Assembly (NCBI GenBank): GCA_949744505.1
Contig: CATJXY010000022.1
Coordinates: 1-32,642 of the forward strand
Direction of reading: 5' to 3'
Origin: an uncultured Erysipelotrichaceae bacterium
GTDB lineage: Bacteria; Bacillota_I; Bacilli_A; Erysipelotrichales; Erysipelotrichaceae
Length of the DNA stretch: 32,642 bases
The translations under genes were made by a program, and so were the position numbers. A model generated the notes under the pieces. That model had not been told where the DNA came from, did not search any database, and saw only the letters and a program-made list of their open reading frames with translations. Numbering within the stretch: the first letter of the stretch is position 1; each line of letters starts with the position of its first letter. Shown here in pieces: positions 8,638-16,017 of the stretch.

Positions 8638-10286
8638 CAGTCTTCACTCCCTTCTGATTTTTTCTTTTTATCAGGGACATTCAGACGCTTTCCTTGACGC
8701 AAATCATTTAAAAATTGAACACTGAATTCTTCTGATGCAATATCTGTGTGCGGAACAACCTTCATCTTATTTTCTTGCAATTTTGAAGTATTAATTTGTT
8801 CTTTCAACACTTTAATTTCAACTGTTTTATTCAGTTCATCCTTCTTCTGCTGAGCAGCCTTTTTAGCTTGCTCAATTGCTTCAGCCTGATAATCTCTTTC
8901 CACTTCACTATTTTTTGTCAATTGATTAAATACTTCACTATGAGAAATTTCTTTTTTCTTTTGCTTTGGAAGCTTAATATCTTTTGTAGCACTCTTTTCA
9001 AGCATAGCCAGAATATCTTCATTCGTATCTGTGCGTTGCTCTTCTTTTTTCTTAAAGATACTGAAAATCATTGACTTATCTTCTTCTTTTTCTTCTACCG
9101 GAGCTTCCTCTTTATACGGAATTTCGATTTCTACTTGTTCCGGACTTTCTTCTACCGACATTTCAGTTTCGGCATCTAACTCTTTTTCTTTTACCTCATC
9201 AATAGGAGAAGTTTTCACTTCATCCTCTAACTGAATCTCCGGTTGAATTTCCTCATTACCATTTTCAACTACATCTTGTGTAGTTGAAACTTGTTCAGTC
9301 ACACTGTTTTCTACATTGACTTCGGCTTTTACCGGGCTTGCAACAGGCTCTTCTTTCTCCACAACCGATTGCTTTTTAATTGCAAGCATGCTCTTAAGAC
9401 TCTTCTTTTTAGTCGGTGCAACCGGTTCATTTTTTTCTTTCTCGATCACAACTTTAGGTTGCCCGATAAGCAATGCGTTTTTCTTCCCTTTGCCCTTGCC
9501 TTTTACTTCAATTTCTTCATTACAAACAACTCGAAGTAAGTATTCACGCAATTGACGTGTATCTACTTGCATTAATTTCCCTGCTTCGGCAACTGAAATA
9601 TTTCCGGTTTCTTCCGAAACAACGATCGTAATTGAATCTGTAATTTCACTGATTCCAATAGCTGCTCTATGTCTTGCCCCATAACGTGACGGCAATTCAA
9701 GATTTGTAGGTGGAAAATAGGCAGACGCACATGCCAAGCGATCTCCTTGAATGATTACAGCACCATCATGAAGCGGTGTACTCGTAACAAAAATTGCAGT
9801 CAATAACTCTGCTGTTACCACAGAATTCATCTGTGTACCGGTTTTGATATAATCATTCATAGATTGCCCGTGTTCAAGACAAATCAAGGCTCCGGTTTGA
9901 TCCTTAGATAAAATCATTGTTGCTTTAACAAGCTCATCAACTAAAGCTTCTCTTTCATTGCCTGACAATGTAGATATTTTAGAGAACACACTTGATTTTC
10001 CAAGTTTTTCCAGCATCCCTCTGATTTCGGGTTGAAAGATGATGATGACTGCTAAAAATCCCCAGTTTACAATACTGTCTGCAATCCAACTGACTGTTTT
10101 AAAGCCAAAGAAATCCGCAATTCCTTTTACAAATATAACAGTCACAATTCCTTTAAATATCTGTGTTGTCCGTGAATTATTACGAACTATCTTAAGTGCA
10201 TAGTATAAAATGAGCGTCATGATCAGTATATCTACTGCCATTCGCGAAAATGATATGATTCCTGATAGAGTAGTAGTGTTAGGCAT
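8637..10286 (-). CDS. cdaA: Diadenylate cyclase CdaA with long charged tail
   Basis: Membrane-bound enzyme that makes cyclic di-AMP from two ATP. Residues about 17-34, 45-60 and 69-87 are three membrane helices. The DAC domain (about 100-255) shows DGA at 174-176 in PLHDGAVII and RHR at 205-207 in GARHRAAIGISE, the two hallmark catalytic/ATP-binding motifs. Well-studied CdaA proteins have about 270 residues; this one has 549. The extra 280 residues are Glu/Lys-rich, with Val/Pro-rich acidic stretches and predicted helices near the end, and have no recognised domain. ATG at 10286 is preferred over the in-frame TTG at 10289, because AGGAGG is seven bases before the ATG but only four from the TTG. 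First gene of the cdaA-cdaR-glmM operon. Confidence 0.93.
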   Translation of the reverse strand: MPNTTTLSGIISFSRMAVDILIMTLILYYALKIVRNNSRTTQIFKGIVTVIFVKGIADFFGFKTVSWIADSIVNWGFLAVIIIFQPEIRGMLEKLGKSSVFSKISTLSGNEREALVDELVKATMILSKDQTGALICLEHGQSMNDYIKTGTQMNSVVTAELLTAIFVTSTPLHDGAVIIQGDRLACASAYFPPTNLELPSRYGARHRAAIGISEITDSITIVVSEETGNISVAEAGKLMQVDTRQLREYLLRVVCNEEIEVKGKGKGKKNALLIGQPKVVIEKEKNEPVAPTKKKSLKSMLAIKKQSVVEKEEPVASPVKAEVNVENSVTEQVSTTQDVVENGNEEIQPEIQLEDEVKTSPIDEVKEKELDAETEMSVEESPEQVEIEIPYKEEAPVEEKEEDKSMIFSIFKKKEEQRTDTNEDILAMLEKSATKDIKLPKQKKKEISHSEVFNQLTKNSEVERDYQAEAIEQAKKAAQQKKDELNKTVEIKVLKEQINTSKLQENKMKVVPHTDIASEEFSVQFLNDLRQGKRLNVPDKKKKSEGSED

Positions 10287-10310
10287 CAATAGACCTCCTT
10301 ACTTCCATTT

Positions 10311-10338
10311 ATTATAACATAATGATTTTATTGTGCCA
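10311..10338 (-). promoter_or_regulatory. Extended -10 promoter of the cdaA operon
   Basis: On the minus strand TGTTATAAT gives an extended -10 (TATAAT at 10316-10311, TG at 10319-10318). A weak -35, TGGCAC (10338-10333), lies 16 bases upstream. It stands 25 bases before the cdaA start. Confidence 0.65.
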
Positions 10339-10378
10339 CCACTTACCACAAATTTTTCACAGAACCTTTGCCTTTTTT

Positions 10379-10981
10379 TTAATTTTCAAGCCACACATTT
10401 TGTACTTCTTCCGGTACTTCTCCAATTAAAATTATCTGATTTTCCACAAGTGAAAAACTTTTAATATCCATTCCCTCCGTTCTTTTTATTATTTCTTTCA
10501 ATTGGGAAGCCATCATCTGATTCAAAGGCTCAATCAGAAAGTTCGGGATTGAAAATGAATCAATTGTACAATCATGTACAGATATATCAATCTGCGACCC
10601 ATCCAAAATATTTACACTAACTTCAAAACTAATTTCTTTCCCAGATGCCGCTTCAATTAATGTTGAAATTTTTTTCAACATCGGAATCTTAGCACTCGGA
10701 TCTTGTCCGTCTTTCAAAACAAATCCGATCTTCAAAGTTGATTCATTTACTGTTTCAATCTTTAAATCATCCATATAATTTTCCAAATCCTTTTTATATT
10801 TTCCTATCAACTTTTCTAAAGGAATCACGATTTGTTCAGTTTGATTCTCATTTATATTTATTGATGGCTCTTGCTCAGGCACAATCATAGTGCGATTACG
10901 AATTAGTACTACACCAATCGTTATAATCAAACACCAGCAACAAATCAAAAATATTTGACCAATCATCTTTAATATTTTCAT
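10379..10981 (-). CDS. YpmS-like (DUF2140) membrane-anchored protein
   Basis: A 200-residue protein with one N-terminal membrane segment (about residues 5-25, with Cys-Cys-Trp-Cys in it) and an extracytoplasmic domain. The pattern of the domain, FEVSVNILDGSQIDISV followed by FSIPNFLIEPLNQMMASQL, matches what I recall of the YpmS/DUF2140 family of uncharacterised Firmicutes proteins. The start at 10981 is supported by GGGGAGGG five bases upstream; an ATG at 10996 lies inside that site. It stands alone on the minus strand between cdaA and the divergent TraB gene. No clear terminator follows it; there is only an unpaired T-rich stretch. Function is unknown. Confidence 0.6.
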   Translation of the reverse strand: MKILKMIGQIFLICCWCLIITIGVVLIRNRTMIVPEQEPSININENQTEQIVIPLEKLIGKYKKDLENYMDDLKIETVNESTLKIGFVLKDGQDPSAKIPMLKKISTLIEAASGKEISFEVSVNILDGSQIDISVHDCTIDSFSIPNFLIEPLNQMMASQLKEIIKRTEGMDIKSFSLVENQIILIGEVPEEVQNVWLEN

Positions 10982-11020
10982 AATAGCCCTCCCCATTCAA
11001 GTCTTGACGAATGTTTCCAT

Positions 11021-11049
11021 GTTATACATATATTTTGATTTGATTCAAA
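11021..11049 (-). promoter_or_regulatory. Promoter of the YpmS-like gene
   Basis: On the minus strand TTTGAA (11049-11044), a 17-base spacer and TATAAC (11026-11021). It overlaps the opposite-strand promoter of the TraB gene. Confidence 0.5.
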
Positions 11050-11061
11050 CTGTGCTATAAT
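11033..11061 (+). promoter_or_regulatory. Extended -10 promoter of the TraB-family gene
   Basis: TGCTATAAT gives an extended -10 with TATAAT at 11056-11061. The -35 is weak: TTTTGA at 11033 or TTGATT at 11035. It is 25 bases before the TraB start. Confidence 0.6.
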
Positions 11062-11086
11062 TGTTAAAATTAAGAAAGAGGTATTT

Positions 11087-12250
11087 ATGAATAAACCGGT
11101 AACTTTACAAATCGATGACAAAGAAATCATATTTATAGGTACTGCTCACGTTTCAAAAGCATCAGCGGAAGAAGTAAAAGAATGCATTGAACTTTATCAA
11201 CCGGACTGTGTATGTATAGAATTAGATGAAGATCGATATGAAACTTTGCAACAACCGAATAAATGGAAAAATACAGATATCTTACAAGTTATTAAATCCA
11301 ATCGTGCGGGATATCTTTTAGCCAATATCATTTTAAGCTCTTATCAAAGAAAAATAGCTACTAAAATGGATGTCTCAACAGGACAAGAAATGATGCAAGG
11401 AATTGAAAGTGCAAAAGAAATCGATGCTCAAATCGCCCTCGTGGACAGAAAGATCCAAACAACTTTTACACGAATCTGGCGAAAACACTCTTTTTGGCAA
11501 AAATGCAAATTAATCGTGCTTTTAATCAGCGCCATATTTGACGATGAAGAAATAAGCGAAGAGGATTTGGAAAACTTAAAACAATCCGAAACTTTAGAAG
11601 CCGCACTGAGTGAGGTATCAAAGCAATTCCCTGTTGTCTCAGATGTTCTCGTTCATGAACGCGATCAAGTCCTTGCCTATAAAATTAAAAATGCACCGGG
11701 AAAAAGAATTGTCGCAATACTGGGCGCTGCTCATATTCCCGGAGTTAAAGAAGAAATATTTAAAGAACAAGATATTGAAGAATTGGAATCTGTTCCGCAA
11801 CTAAGTTTATTTGACAAGTTAAAAAAATGGTTCATTCCGTTTTTACTGGTAGTTCTTGTCTTATCTACCTTTTCATTGGATAGCGAAACCGGACTCTCCC
11901 AAATTAAATCATGGATCTTATGGAATGGGACATTATCCGCCTTGGGAACATTACTTGTGAAAGGTCATCTATTCTCAATACTTACAGCTTTTATCATGGC
12001 CCCAATCACATCCCTTAGTCCTCTTTTAGCTGCCGGTTGGTTTGCCGGTATAATGGAAGCTTGGATTCGTAAGCCTAAAGTTTCAGACTTTGAAAATATA
12101 TCTGAAGATGTTACTTCATTTAAAGGCTTTTTCAAAAACAAAGTGACACATATTCTTCTTGTTGTTATTGCCGCAAATCTCTTTAGTACCTTAGGAACAA
12201 TTATCGGAGGATTGGATATCGTCAAATCATTTCTCAGCACTTTCTTTTGA
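11087..12250 (+). CDS. TraB/PrgY-family membrane protein
   Basis: A 387-residue TraB-domain protein. The N-terminal domain opens with the family motif IFIGTAHVSKASAEEV (GTAH at 18-21), then CIELDEDRYE at 44-53 and, later, a second histidine motif in ILGAAHIPGV. The C-terminal third has about four membrane segments, from WFIPFLLVVLVLSTF onward. PrgY of enterococcal pheromone plasmids reduces peptide pheromone activity, and the fold is related to TIKI-type metalloproteases, so a membrane metallopeptidase role is plausible but unproven. It has its own promoter; AAGAGG stands before the ATG. mscL follows on the same strand with a separate promoter. Confidence 0.9.
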   Translation: MNKPVTLQIDDKEIIFIGTAHVSKASAEEVKECIELYQPDCVCIELDEDRYETLQQPNKWKNTDILQVIKSNRAGYLLANIILSSYQRKIATKMDVSTGQEMMQGIESAKEIDAQIALVDRKIQTTFTRIWRKHSFWQKCKLIVLLISAIFDDEEISEEDLENLKQSETLEAALSEVSKQFPVVSDVLVHERDQVLAYKIKNAPGKRIVAILGAAHIPGVKEEIFKEQDIEELESVPQLSLFDKLKKWFIPFLLVVLVLSTFSLDSETGLSQIKSWILWNGTLSALGTLLVKGHLFSILTAFIMAPITSLSPLLAAGWFAGIMEAWIRKPKVSDFENISEDVTSFKGFFKNKVTHILLVVIAANLFSTLGTIIGGLDIVKSFLSTFF

Positions 12251-12270
12251 GTATTAATCTGTATAATACA

Positions 12271-12299
12271 TTGAAATTTTATGCTTTATAGGCTAAAAT
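12271..12299 (+). promoter_or_regulatory. Promoter of mscL
   Basis: TTGAAA (12271-12276), a 17-base spacer and TAAAAT (12294-12299), 20 bases before the mscL start. It lies in the gap between the TraB stop and mscL. Confidence 0.7.
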
Positions 12300-12319
12300 A
12301 ATCCTCAAGGAGACCAATT

Positions 12320-12730
12320 ATGAAAAAATTTTTTGAAGAATTTAAAGCATTTGCATTGCGTGGCAATGTCATGGATCTTGCTGTAGGAGTTATCATCGGC
12401 GGAGCTTTTCAAAGCATCGTCACTTCTTTAGTTAACGATATCATTTCCCCTTTGATTGGATCTTTTGCTCAAGCAGACTTTACAAGTCTTACAGTAACAA
12501 TCAATGGTGTAGAACTCGGATATGGTGCATTTATTACTTCTGTAATTAATTTTATCATCATGGCATTCGTGATCTTTACATTAGTAAAAATATTAAATAG
12601 GTTATCACGACCAACCAAAAAAGAACAACAGACAGAAAGCACTCCTACCACGAAGATATGTCCTTATTGTAAAAGTGAAATTGCTTTGGATGCAACACGC
12701 TGTCCGCATTGTACATCAGAATTAAAATAA
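12320..12730 (+). CDS. mscL: Large-conductance mechanosensitive channel MscL
   Basis: A 136-residue channel that opens under membrane tension to release solutes on osmotic downshock. The N-terminus FEEFKAFALRGNVMDLAVGVIIGGAF is the classic MscL first helix and pore-lining start (residues 5-30). A second membrane helix lies at about 70-93. A short external loop joins them, as in typical MscL. The last 23 residues contain four cysteines in two CPxC motifs (114, 117, 128, 131), forming a zinc-ribbon-like tail that some Firmicutes MscL proteins carry in place of the usual C-terminal helical bundle. Start is ATG at 12320 with AAGGAGA upstream. It is monocistronic, with its own promoter and a terminator 20 bases after the stop. 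Confidence 0.95.
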   Translation: MKKFFEEFKAFALRGNVMDLAVGVIIGGAFQSIVTSLVNDIISPLIGSFAQADFTSLTVTINGVELGYGAFITSVINFIIMAFVIFTLVKILNRLSRPTKKEQQTESTPTTKICPYCKSEIALDATRCPHCTSELK

Positions 12731-12749
12731 AGTTAGTATTGACAAATAT

Positions 12750-12782
12750 GGATATTGACTTAGATAGTTGATATCCTTTTTT
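12750..12782 (+). terminator. Terminator of mscL
   Basis: A 10-bp stem (GGATATTGAC paired to GTTGATATCC, with two G-T pairs, 12750-12776) and a 7-base loop, followed by TTTTTT. Confidence 0.8.
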
Positions 12783-12800
12783 AATGATTCAAAAATATTT

Positions 12801-13274
12801 TTATTCTTCTTTTAAATCAAATCCCCAATGTTCAATCATCTGATTTTTTGCAGTTTTTATCATTTGATAATAACGTTTATTAGATAGACATAAGTATTCC
12901 TTTATTTTTTCAACTGAATAATCAAAAATAAAGCGAAATATAAATATTTGCTTTAAATCAAATGGAAGAAGATTAATTTTATAAAGGGAACTCTGAATAA
13001 TTTTTTTATCAACATACTCTTTTTCCAATGCATCTACAATTCGATCGGAATAGGCATTGTTTCTTTCTTTAACATAAATGATTCCTGAGGAGGATTGATT
13101 CATTAGTTTTTCAATATGAACACTTTCTTTATCATAATAATAAAATTTTAATACTTCTTTTTCCCAATAAAAATTCCCGTAATTCGTTGCAATACACCGT
13201 AAAAGAAAACACATCTCTTTCAGCTTTTCATCCGGCTCTTTACTACTTCTATATATTGCCAACATTCTATTCAC
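12801..13274 (-). CDS. Unrecognised protein with sigma-region-4-like C-terminus
   Basis: A 157-residue protein without clear family. The first 95 residues are rich in aromatic and charged residues. Residues about 101-150 (LLPFDLKQIFIFRF then a helix-turn-helix-like VEKIKEYLCLSNKRYYQMI) resemble sigma-70 region 4 or ArpU/RinA-type phage late regulators, which suggests DNA binding. Start is GTG at 13274 with GGAGG six bases before it. The gene overlaps the coiled-coil gene upstream by 8 bases, so the pair is translationally coupled and probably works together. No other phage genes are near. It could be a decayed mobile-element regulator or a host regulator; the sequence alone does not decide. 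Confidence 0.6.
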   Translation of the reverse strand: MNRMLAIYRSSKEPDEKLKEMCFLLRCIATNYGNFYWEKEVLKFYYYDKESVHIEKLMNQSSSGIIYVKERNNAYSDRIVDALEKEYVDKKIIQSSLYKINLLPFDLKQIFIFRFIFDYSVEKIKEYLCLSNKRYYQMIKTAKNQMIEHWGFDLKEE

Positions 13275-13590
13275 AGATTACCTCCCTCAATACCTTTTCA
13301 ATTTCTGATTTTTCCCACAAACCTGATTTTTTCTTCCTTACAAATTCTATCCCATCTATCTTCAAAATTTTGACTATCATCTGTGGATCATACATCAAAA
13401 TGATATCAAAAGTTTCTTTTCTCATCTTCTCTACATACTTCTTTAATTCAGTCAATTCTTTTTGATAATCAACTTGTTCTTTTTTCCATTTTTGTAGTTC
13501 ATGTTTACAAATAATCCAATCTGAAACATCACTCGTATCATAATGATGAATCAAAAAATTCATTTTTTTCTCTATCTGATCTAAATTCAT
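13267..13590 (-). CDS. Small coiled-coil protein, unrecognised
   Basis: A 107-residue, highly charged protein. Residues about 25-60 (KHELQKWKKEQVDYQKELTE and on) form a likely coiled coil. The C-terminal part includes a hydrophobic patch (DIILMYDPQMIVKILKIDG) and a basic end. No known domain was recognised. ATG at 13590 is preceded by GAAGGAGA. It overlaps the sigma-region-4-like gene by 8 bases. No promoter of its own is evident; a terminator-like hairpin stands between it and the upstream gene, so it may depend on read-through or on an unseen promoter. A regulator/partner relationship with the following protein is inference. Confidence 0.55.
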   Translation of the reverse strand: MNLDQIEKKMNFLIHHYDTSDVSDWIICKHELQKWKKEQVDYQKELTELKKYVEKMRKETFDIILMYDPQMIVKILKIDGIEFVRKKKSGLWEKSEIEKVLREVICE

Positions 13591-13615
13591 ATCGTTTCTC
13601 CTTCATTAATTAAAT

Positions 13616-13645
13616 ACGAAAAAAATTGGAATTTCCTTCCAATTT
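13616..13645 (-). terminator. Terminator after the 13681-14064 gene
   Basis: AAATTGGAA (13623-13631) and TTCCAATTT (13637-13645) form a 9-bp stem with a 5-base loop, then TTTTTTTCG on the minus strand. It separates the gene above from the coiled-coil gene. Confidence 0.7.
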
Positions 13646-13680
13646 CCTGCCATCTATTTACTTGTTTCTTTTATTATCTT

Positions 13681-14064
13681 TTAAAGAATCATTGAAATTA
13701 ATTGTCTTGCATCTGAATCAAAATCATACCAACTATATTTATCAAAAGAGAATCTGGAATGAATCGGTTCTTTCTTTTCAATTAAAGAAATTGTAAAATC
13801 CAATGTATATCGAGACAAGATCTTACATACATCTTCCAACATTTCATTTAAAACCCTCTCTCGACTAATTTCAACAGGATACTTTTTCTCAAACTTGAAA
13901 ATTCCTTTATTGATAATTGTCAATTCTTTTTCTTCAGTTGAATAATCAAATTCAAAATTTTCAAGTTTAAACTGAACCTTTGTCCCCAACGGTTCATGGA
14001 AAGCTTTCACATTTTTCCCTAAATATTTTTCGATTATTTTCTCATCTACATTTGTAATTCCCAT
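13681..14064 (-). CDS. Unrecognised 127-residue protein
   Basis: A soluble-looking alpha/beta protein without signal peptide or membrane segment. It alternates beta-like strands (VQFKLENFEFDYS, KELTIINKGIFKF) and ends with a helix-rich, aromatic region (FSFDKYSWYDFDSD). No family was recognised. The ATG at 14064 is preferred over the one at 14079, since GGGAGA lies seven bases before it while the first ATG has no site. It has its own extended -10 promoter at 14092-14100 and a terminator, so it is probably monocistronic. Function unknown. Confidence 0.55.
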   Translation of the reverse strand: MGITNVDEKIIEKYLGKNVKAFHEPLGTKVQFKLENFEFDYSTEEKELTIINKGIFKFEKKYPVEISRERVLNEMLEDVCKILSRYTLDFTISLIEKKEPIHSRFSFDKYSWYDFDSDARQLISMIL

Positions 14065-14091
14065 AAACAATTCTCCCATAAAATTGAGTTT

Positions 14092-14100
14092 ATTATATCA
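14092..14100 (-). promoter_or_regulatory. Extended -10 element
   Basis: On the minus strand TGATATAAT, with TATAAT at 14097-14092, lies 28 bases before the 14064 start. The -35 region (TAGTCA, 17 bases up) is poor, which is usual for extended -10 promoters. Confidence 0.5.
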
Positions 14101-14193
14101 TTCCAGTTTCTCTTTGACTATATTGAATTTCAATCACACAATTTAACATATTTTTTTGATAATTCTGCCATTGAAGTTTAATATACTGTAGTC

Positions 14194-14209
14194 GTGATAG
14201 AAATATCAC
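14194..14209. repeat. Small perfect inverted repeat (GTGATA/TATCAC)
   Basis: GTGATA (14194-14199), GAAA, TATCAC (14204-14209). It lies in the gap upstream of the 13681-14064 gene, about 100 bases before its -10 element. It could be an operator half-site pair or a GNRA-loop hairpin. No T-run follows on either strand. Confidence 0.3.
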
Positions 14210-14238
14210 ACTCTCCCTTTCTTAAATTATATAATAAT

Positions 14239-14266
14239 AAAAAAGCTGGCTTCGGTCAGCTTTTTT
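14239..14266 (-). terminator. Terminator of the DUF378 gene
   Basis: AAAAAAGCTG (14239-14248) and CAGCTTTTTT (14257-14266) form a 10-bp stem with an 8-base loop. It overlaps the stop codon of the DUF378 gene and could act on both strands. Confidence 0.75.
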
Positions 14267-14465
14267 ATATTTCATCTTCATCCCCTAAATATAGAAGATT
14301 AATCAATCCGCTTATTGCAATCAAACAATATAAAATAGCTCTGATTTGCGGAATGTTTGTAAATGTTTTTTTCAACAAATCCAGCTTGAATATCGCCACC
14401 ATTGCATAATTTAAACAAGCTATTGTTGTTATGATCAAACATGCTTTTCTGACTTTTTTCATCAT
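14265..14465 (-). CDS. DUF378 small membrane protein (YuzA-like)
   Basis: A 66-residue protein with two membrane segments (about 8-24 and 42-60) joined by a short loop. The pattern ACLNYAMVAIFKLDLLKKTF followed by LYCLIAISGLINLLYL fits the DUF378 family, where a conserved Asn in the first helix (usually GxxNWG, here CLNYA) is followed by a phenylalanine-rich loop. The tail is acidic (GDEDEI). Two adjacent ATG codons at 14465 and 14462 are possible; a longer reading from 14528 would overlap the divergent gene's leader and lacks a site. The ribosome binding site (GGGTGAT) is weak. Function of the family is unknown. Confidence 0.65.
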   Translation of the reverse strand: MMKKVRKACLIITTIACLNYAMVAIFKLDLLKKTFTNIPQIRAILYCLIAISGLINLLYLGDEDEI

Positions 14466-14558
14466 ATCACCCAATAATAACCTATTTTTTTTAATCCCTA
14501 TTATGCATAAAAGAAGATGAAAACTCATATCTTGATTGTGAAAAGGGAAGGTGGATTC

Positions 14559-15545
14559 ATGAAAAAGAAAATTGCGATTGGAGCAGGCGTTCTCTTAATC
14601 GTACTGGCCTTAGTATTAGTACTTAAACCGGCATCATTCGAAAAAAAAGTCAACAAGATTCGTAGTGGAATGGAAAGCTATCAGCTGCAGGGAACCATGG
14701 AAATAACTAGCGGAGAAGACGTGAAAAGTTACGCAGTTACCACAAGTTGGAAAAAAGACGGTGAAAACGAATATTTCCGTGTCAGTTTACTGGACAAATC
14801 ATTGAATCAACAACAAATCATTTTAAAAAATAATGAGGGAGTCTTCGTAATCACTCCATCATTAAATCAAGTATTCAAGTTTCAAGGGGAATGGCCAATG
14901 AATAGTCCAAAACCTTATCTTTTACAGTCTCTTTATTCATTGATTGACGAAGAACATGAATGCAAAAAAGAATCTGATGGATATCTGCTTAAATCAACCA
15001 CTAATTATCCATCTACAACAAACATTACTTCTCAAGAAATCAAATTCAATAAAGATGTAGAACCAATGTATCTAACCGCATACGATAAAGATCAAAATAT
15101 CGTCATGCAAATGAAATTTGAATCAATTGAATACAATAATGATTTCCCTGATGATACATTTGCTACTCCGACAACAAATGTTGCATCTATCGAACCTGTA
15201 TATTCCTCTGTTGTTGATTTACCCTTATATCCAATGAGTGTTTTCGACAGTAAGCTCGTTTCTACTTCCGTCGCTACCATCAACGGTGAAACTCAGCATG
15301 TCATGGAATTTTCAGGAGAAAAAGAATTCACAATCGTTCAAACAGAAAAACATGCAAGTGATCAATTCAAAATCGTAGATATCAAAGGACAGTTAGTTGA
15401 AAATCTGGGTATTATCGGATATGTTCAAGACAACAAGCTCACAGTTCTAAGCAATCAGGTTGAATATACAGTATATTCCAATGACCTTTCGGCTTCAGAA
15501 ATGTTGGAAGTTGTCGAAAGTATGCAAGTTTCTGTCATGAAATAG
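14559..15545 (+). CDS. LolA/YdcC-like membrane-anchored protein
   Basis: A 328-residue protein with an N-terminal membrane anchor (IAIGAGVLLIVLALVLVL, residues about 5-22) and no lipobox cysteine. The extracytoplasmic part resembles LolA-fold proteins such as Bacillus YdcC: an initial helix (FEKKVNKIRSGMESYQLQG), then strands with polar turns, a DGYLLKST segment, and a helix/loop ending in NNDFPDDTFATP. ATG at 14559 has GGAAGGTGG upstream; an earlier ATG at 14517 lacks one. One base separates it from the MazF-type gene, so the two are coupled. In Bacillus subtilis ydcC lies just before alr and the ndoAI-ndoA toxin-antitoxin genes, so the neighbourhood supports this reading. Confidence 0.65.
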   Translation: MKKKIAIGAGVLLIVLALVLVLKPASFEKKVNKIRSGMESYQLQGTMEITSGEDVKSYAVTTSWKKDGENEYFRVSLLDKSLNQQQIILKNNEGVFVITPSLNQVFKFQGEWPMNSPKPYLLQSLYSLIDEEHECKKESDGYLLKSTTNYPSTTNITSQEIKFNKDVEPMYLTAYDKDQNIVMQMKFESIEYNNDFPDDTFATPTTNVASIEPVYSSVVDLPLYPMSVFDSKLVSTSVATINGETQHVMEFSGEKEFTIVQTEKHASDQFKIVDIKGQLVENLGIIGYVQDNKLTVLSNQVEYTVYSNDLSASEMLEVVESMQVSVMK

Positions 15546-15546
15546 T

Positions 15547-15879
15547 ATGATCAAACGCGGTGATATTTATTATGCCGATCTGCATGGAACCTGCGGTAGT
15601 GAACAAGGAGGATTTCGTCCTGTTGTTGTCATCCAAAATGATAAAGGAAATAGATATTCAAACACATTGATTGTCGCTCCTGTTTCAACACGAATGACAA
15701 AACCTCCGCTTCCGACACATGTTATTCTATCAACTGATTTCCTTCAAAAAACATCAATGGTATTATTAGAGCAAATCAGAACAATTGATAAAAGAAGACT
15801 TGGCCAGTGGATATGTACACTTGATTATGATTTACTTCAAGAAATTGATCAAGCACTCAAAGTAAGCTTAGGTTTATAA
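15547..15879 (+). CDS. MazF/EndoA (PemK)-family mRNA interferase
   Basis: A 110-residue toxin-family endoribonuclease. It begins MIKRGDIYYADLHGTCGSEQ and has the GGFRPVVVIQND loop with Arg24, and Ser47/Thr48 in APVSTR, matching the positions of the catalytic Arg and Thr of Bacillus EndoA, one residue shifted. PTHVIL and LLEQIRTIDKRRLG are also family-typical. It starts one base after the LolA-like gene's stop with no strong ribosome binding site of its own, so it relies on coupling. A MazE/EndoAI-type antitoxin is normally encoded directly upstream; none is present here on either strand nearby. Family EndoA cuts mRNA at UACAU; specificity here is not shown. Confidence 0.9.
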   Translation: MIKRGDIYYADLHGTCGSEQGGFRPVVVIQNDKGNRYSNTLIVAPVSTRMTKPPLPTHVILSTDFLQKTSMVLLEQIRTIDKRRLGQWICTLDYDLLQEIDQALKVSLGL

Positions 15880-15914
15880 GACTACGAAATTCAAAATCGT
15901 AGTCCTTTTATTTT
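15880..15914 (+). terminator. Terminator after the MazF-type gene
   Basis: GACTACGA (15880-15887) and TCGTAGTC (15897-15904) form an 8-bp stem with a 9-base loop, followed by CTTTTATTTT. Confidence 0.7.
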
Positions 15915-15953
15915 CTATATCAAAAAGATTTTCAGTTTTTTTCAAAAAAACTA

Positions 15954-15982
15954 TTGCGAATTCAAAAAGAGTATGTTAATAT
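15954..15982 (+). promoter_or_regulatory. Promoter of the tRNA operon
   Basis: TTGCGA (15954-15959), a 17-base spacer and TAATAT (15977-15982). Transcription would start near 15989, about 30 bases before tRNA-Ser. Confidence 0.7.
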
Positions 15983-15986
15983 ATGT

Positions 15987-16010
15987 AAGCGCAATTGGTA
16001 AGGAGCGCTT
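15987..16010 (+). other. Leader hairpin of the tRNA transcript
   Basis: AAGCGC (15987-15992) and GCGCTT (16005-16010) pair around AATTGGTAAGGA. It lies at the predicted 5' end of the tRNA transcript. The loop AATTGGTAA resembles a tRNA D loop, but no further tRNA structure is present. Confidence 0.4.
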
Positions 16011-16017
16011 CAATAGT

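Noticed and set aside
9031-9555. Plus-strand reading frames opposite the cdaA tail
   Set aside because: Shadows of the low-complexity Glu/Lys-rich coding sequence on the minus strand; no ribosome binding sites.
12801-13590. Prophage remnant
   Set aside because: Only the sigma-like C-terminus recalls phage regulators; no integrase, structural gene or attachment repeat is present.
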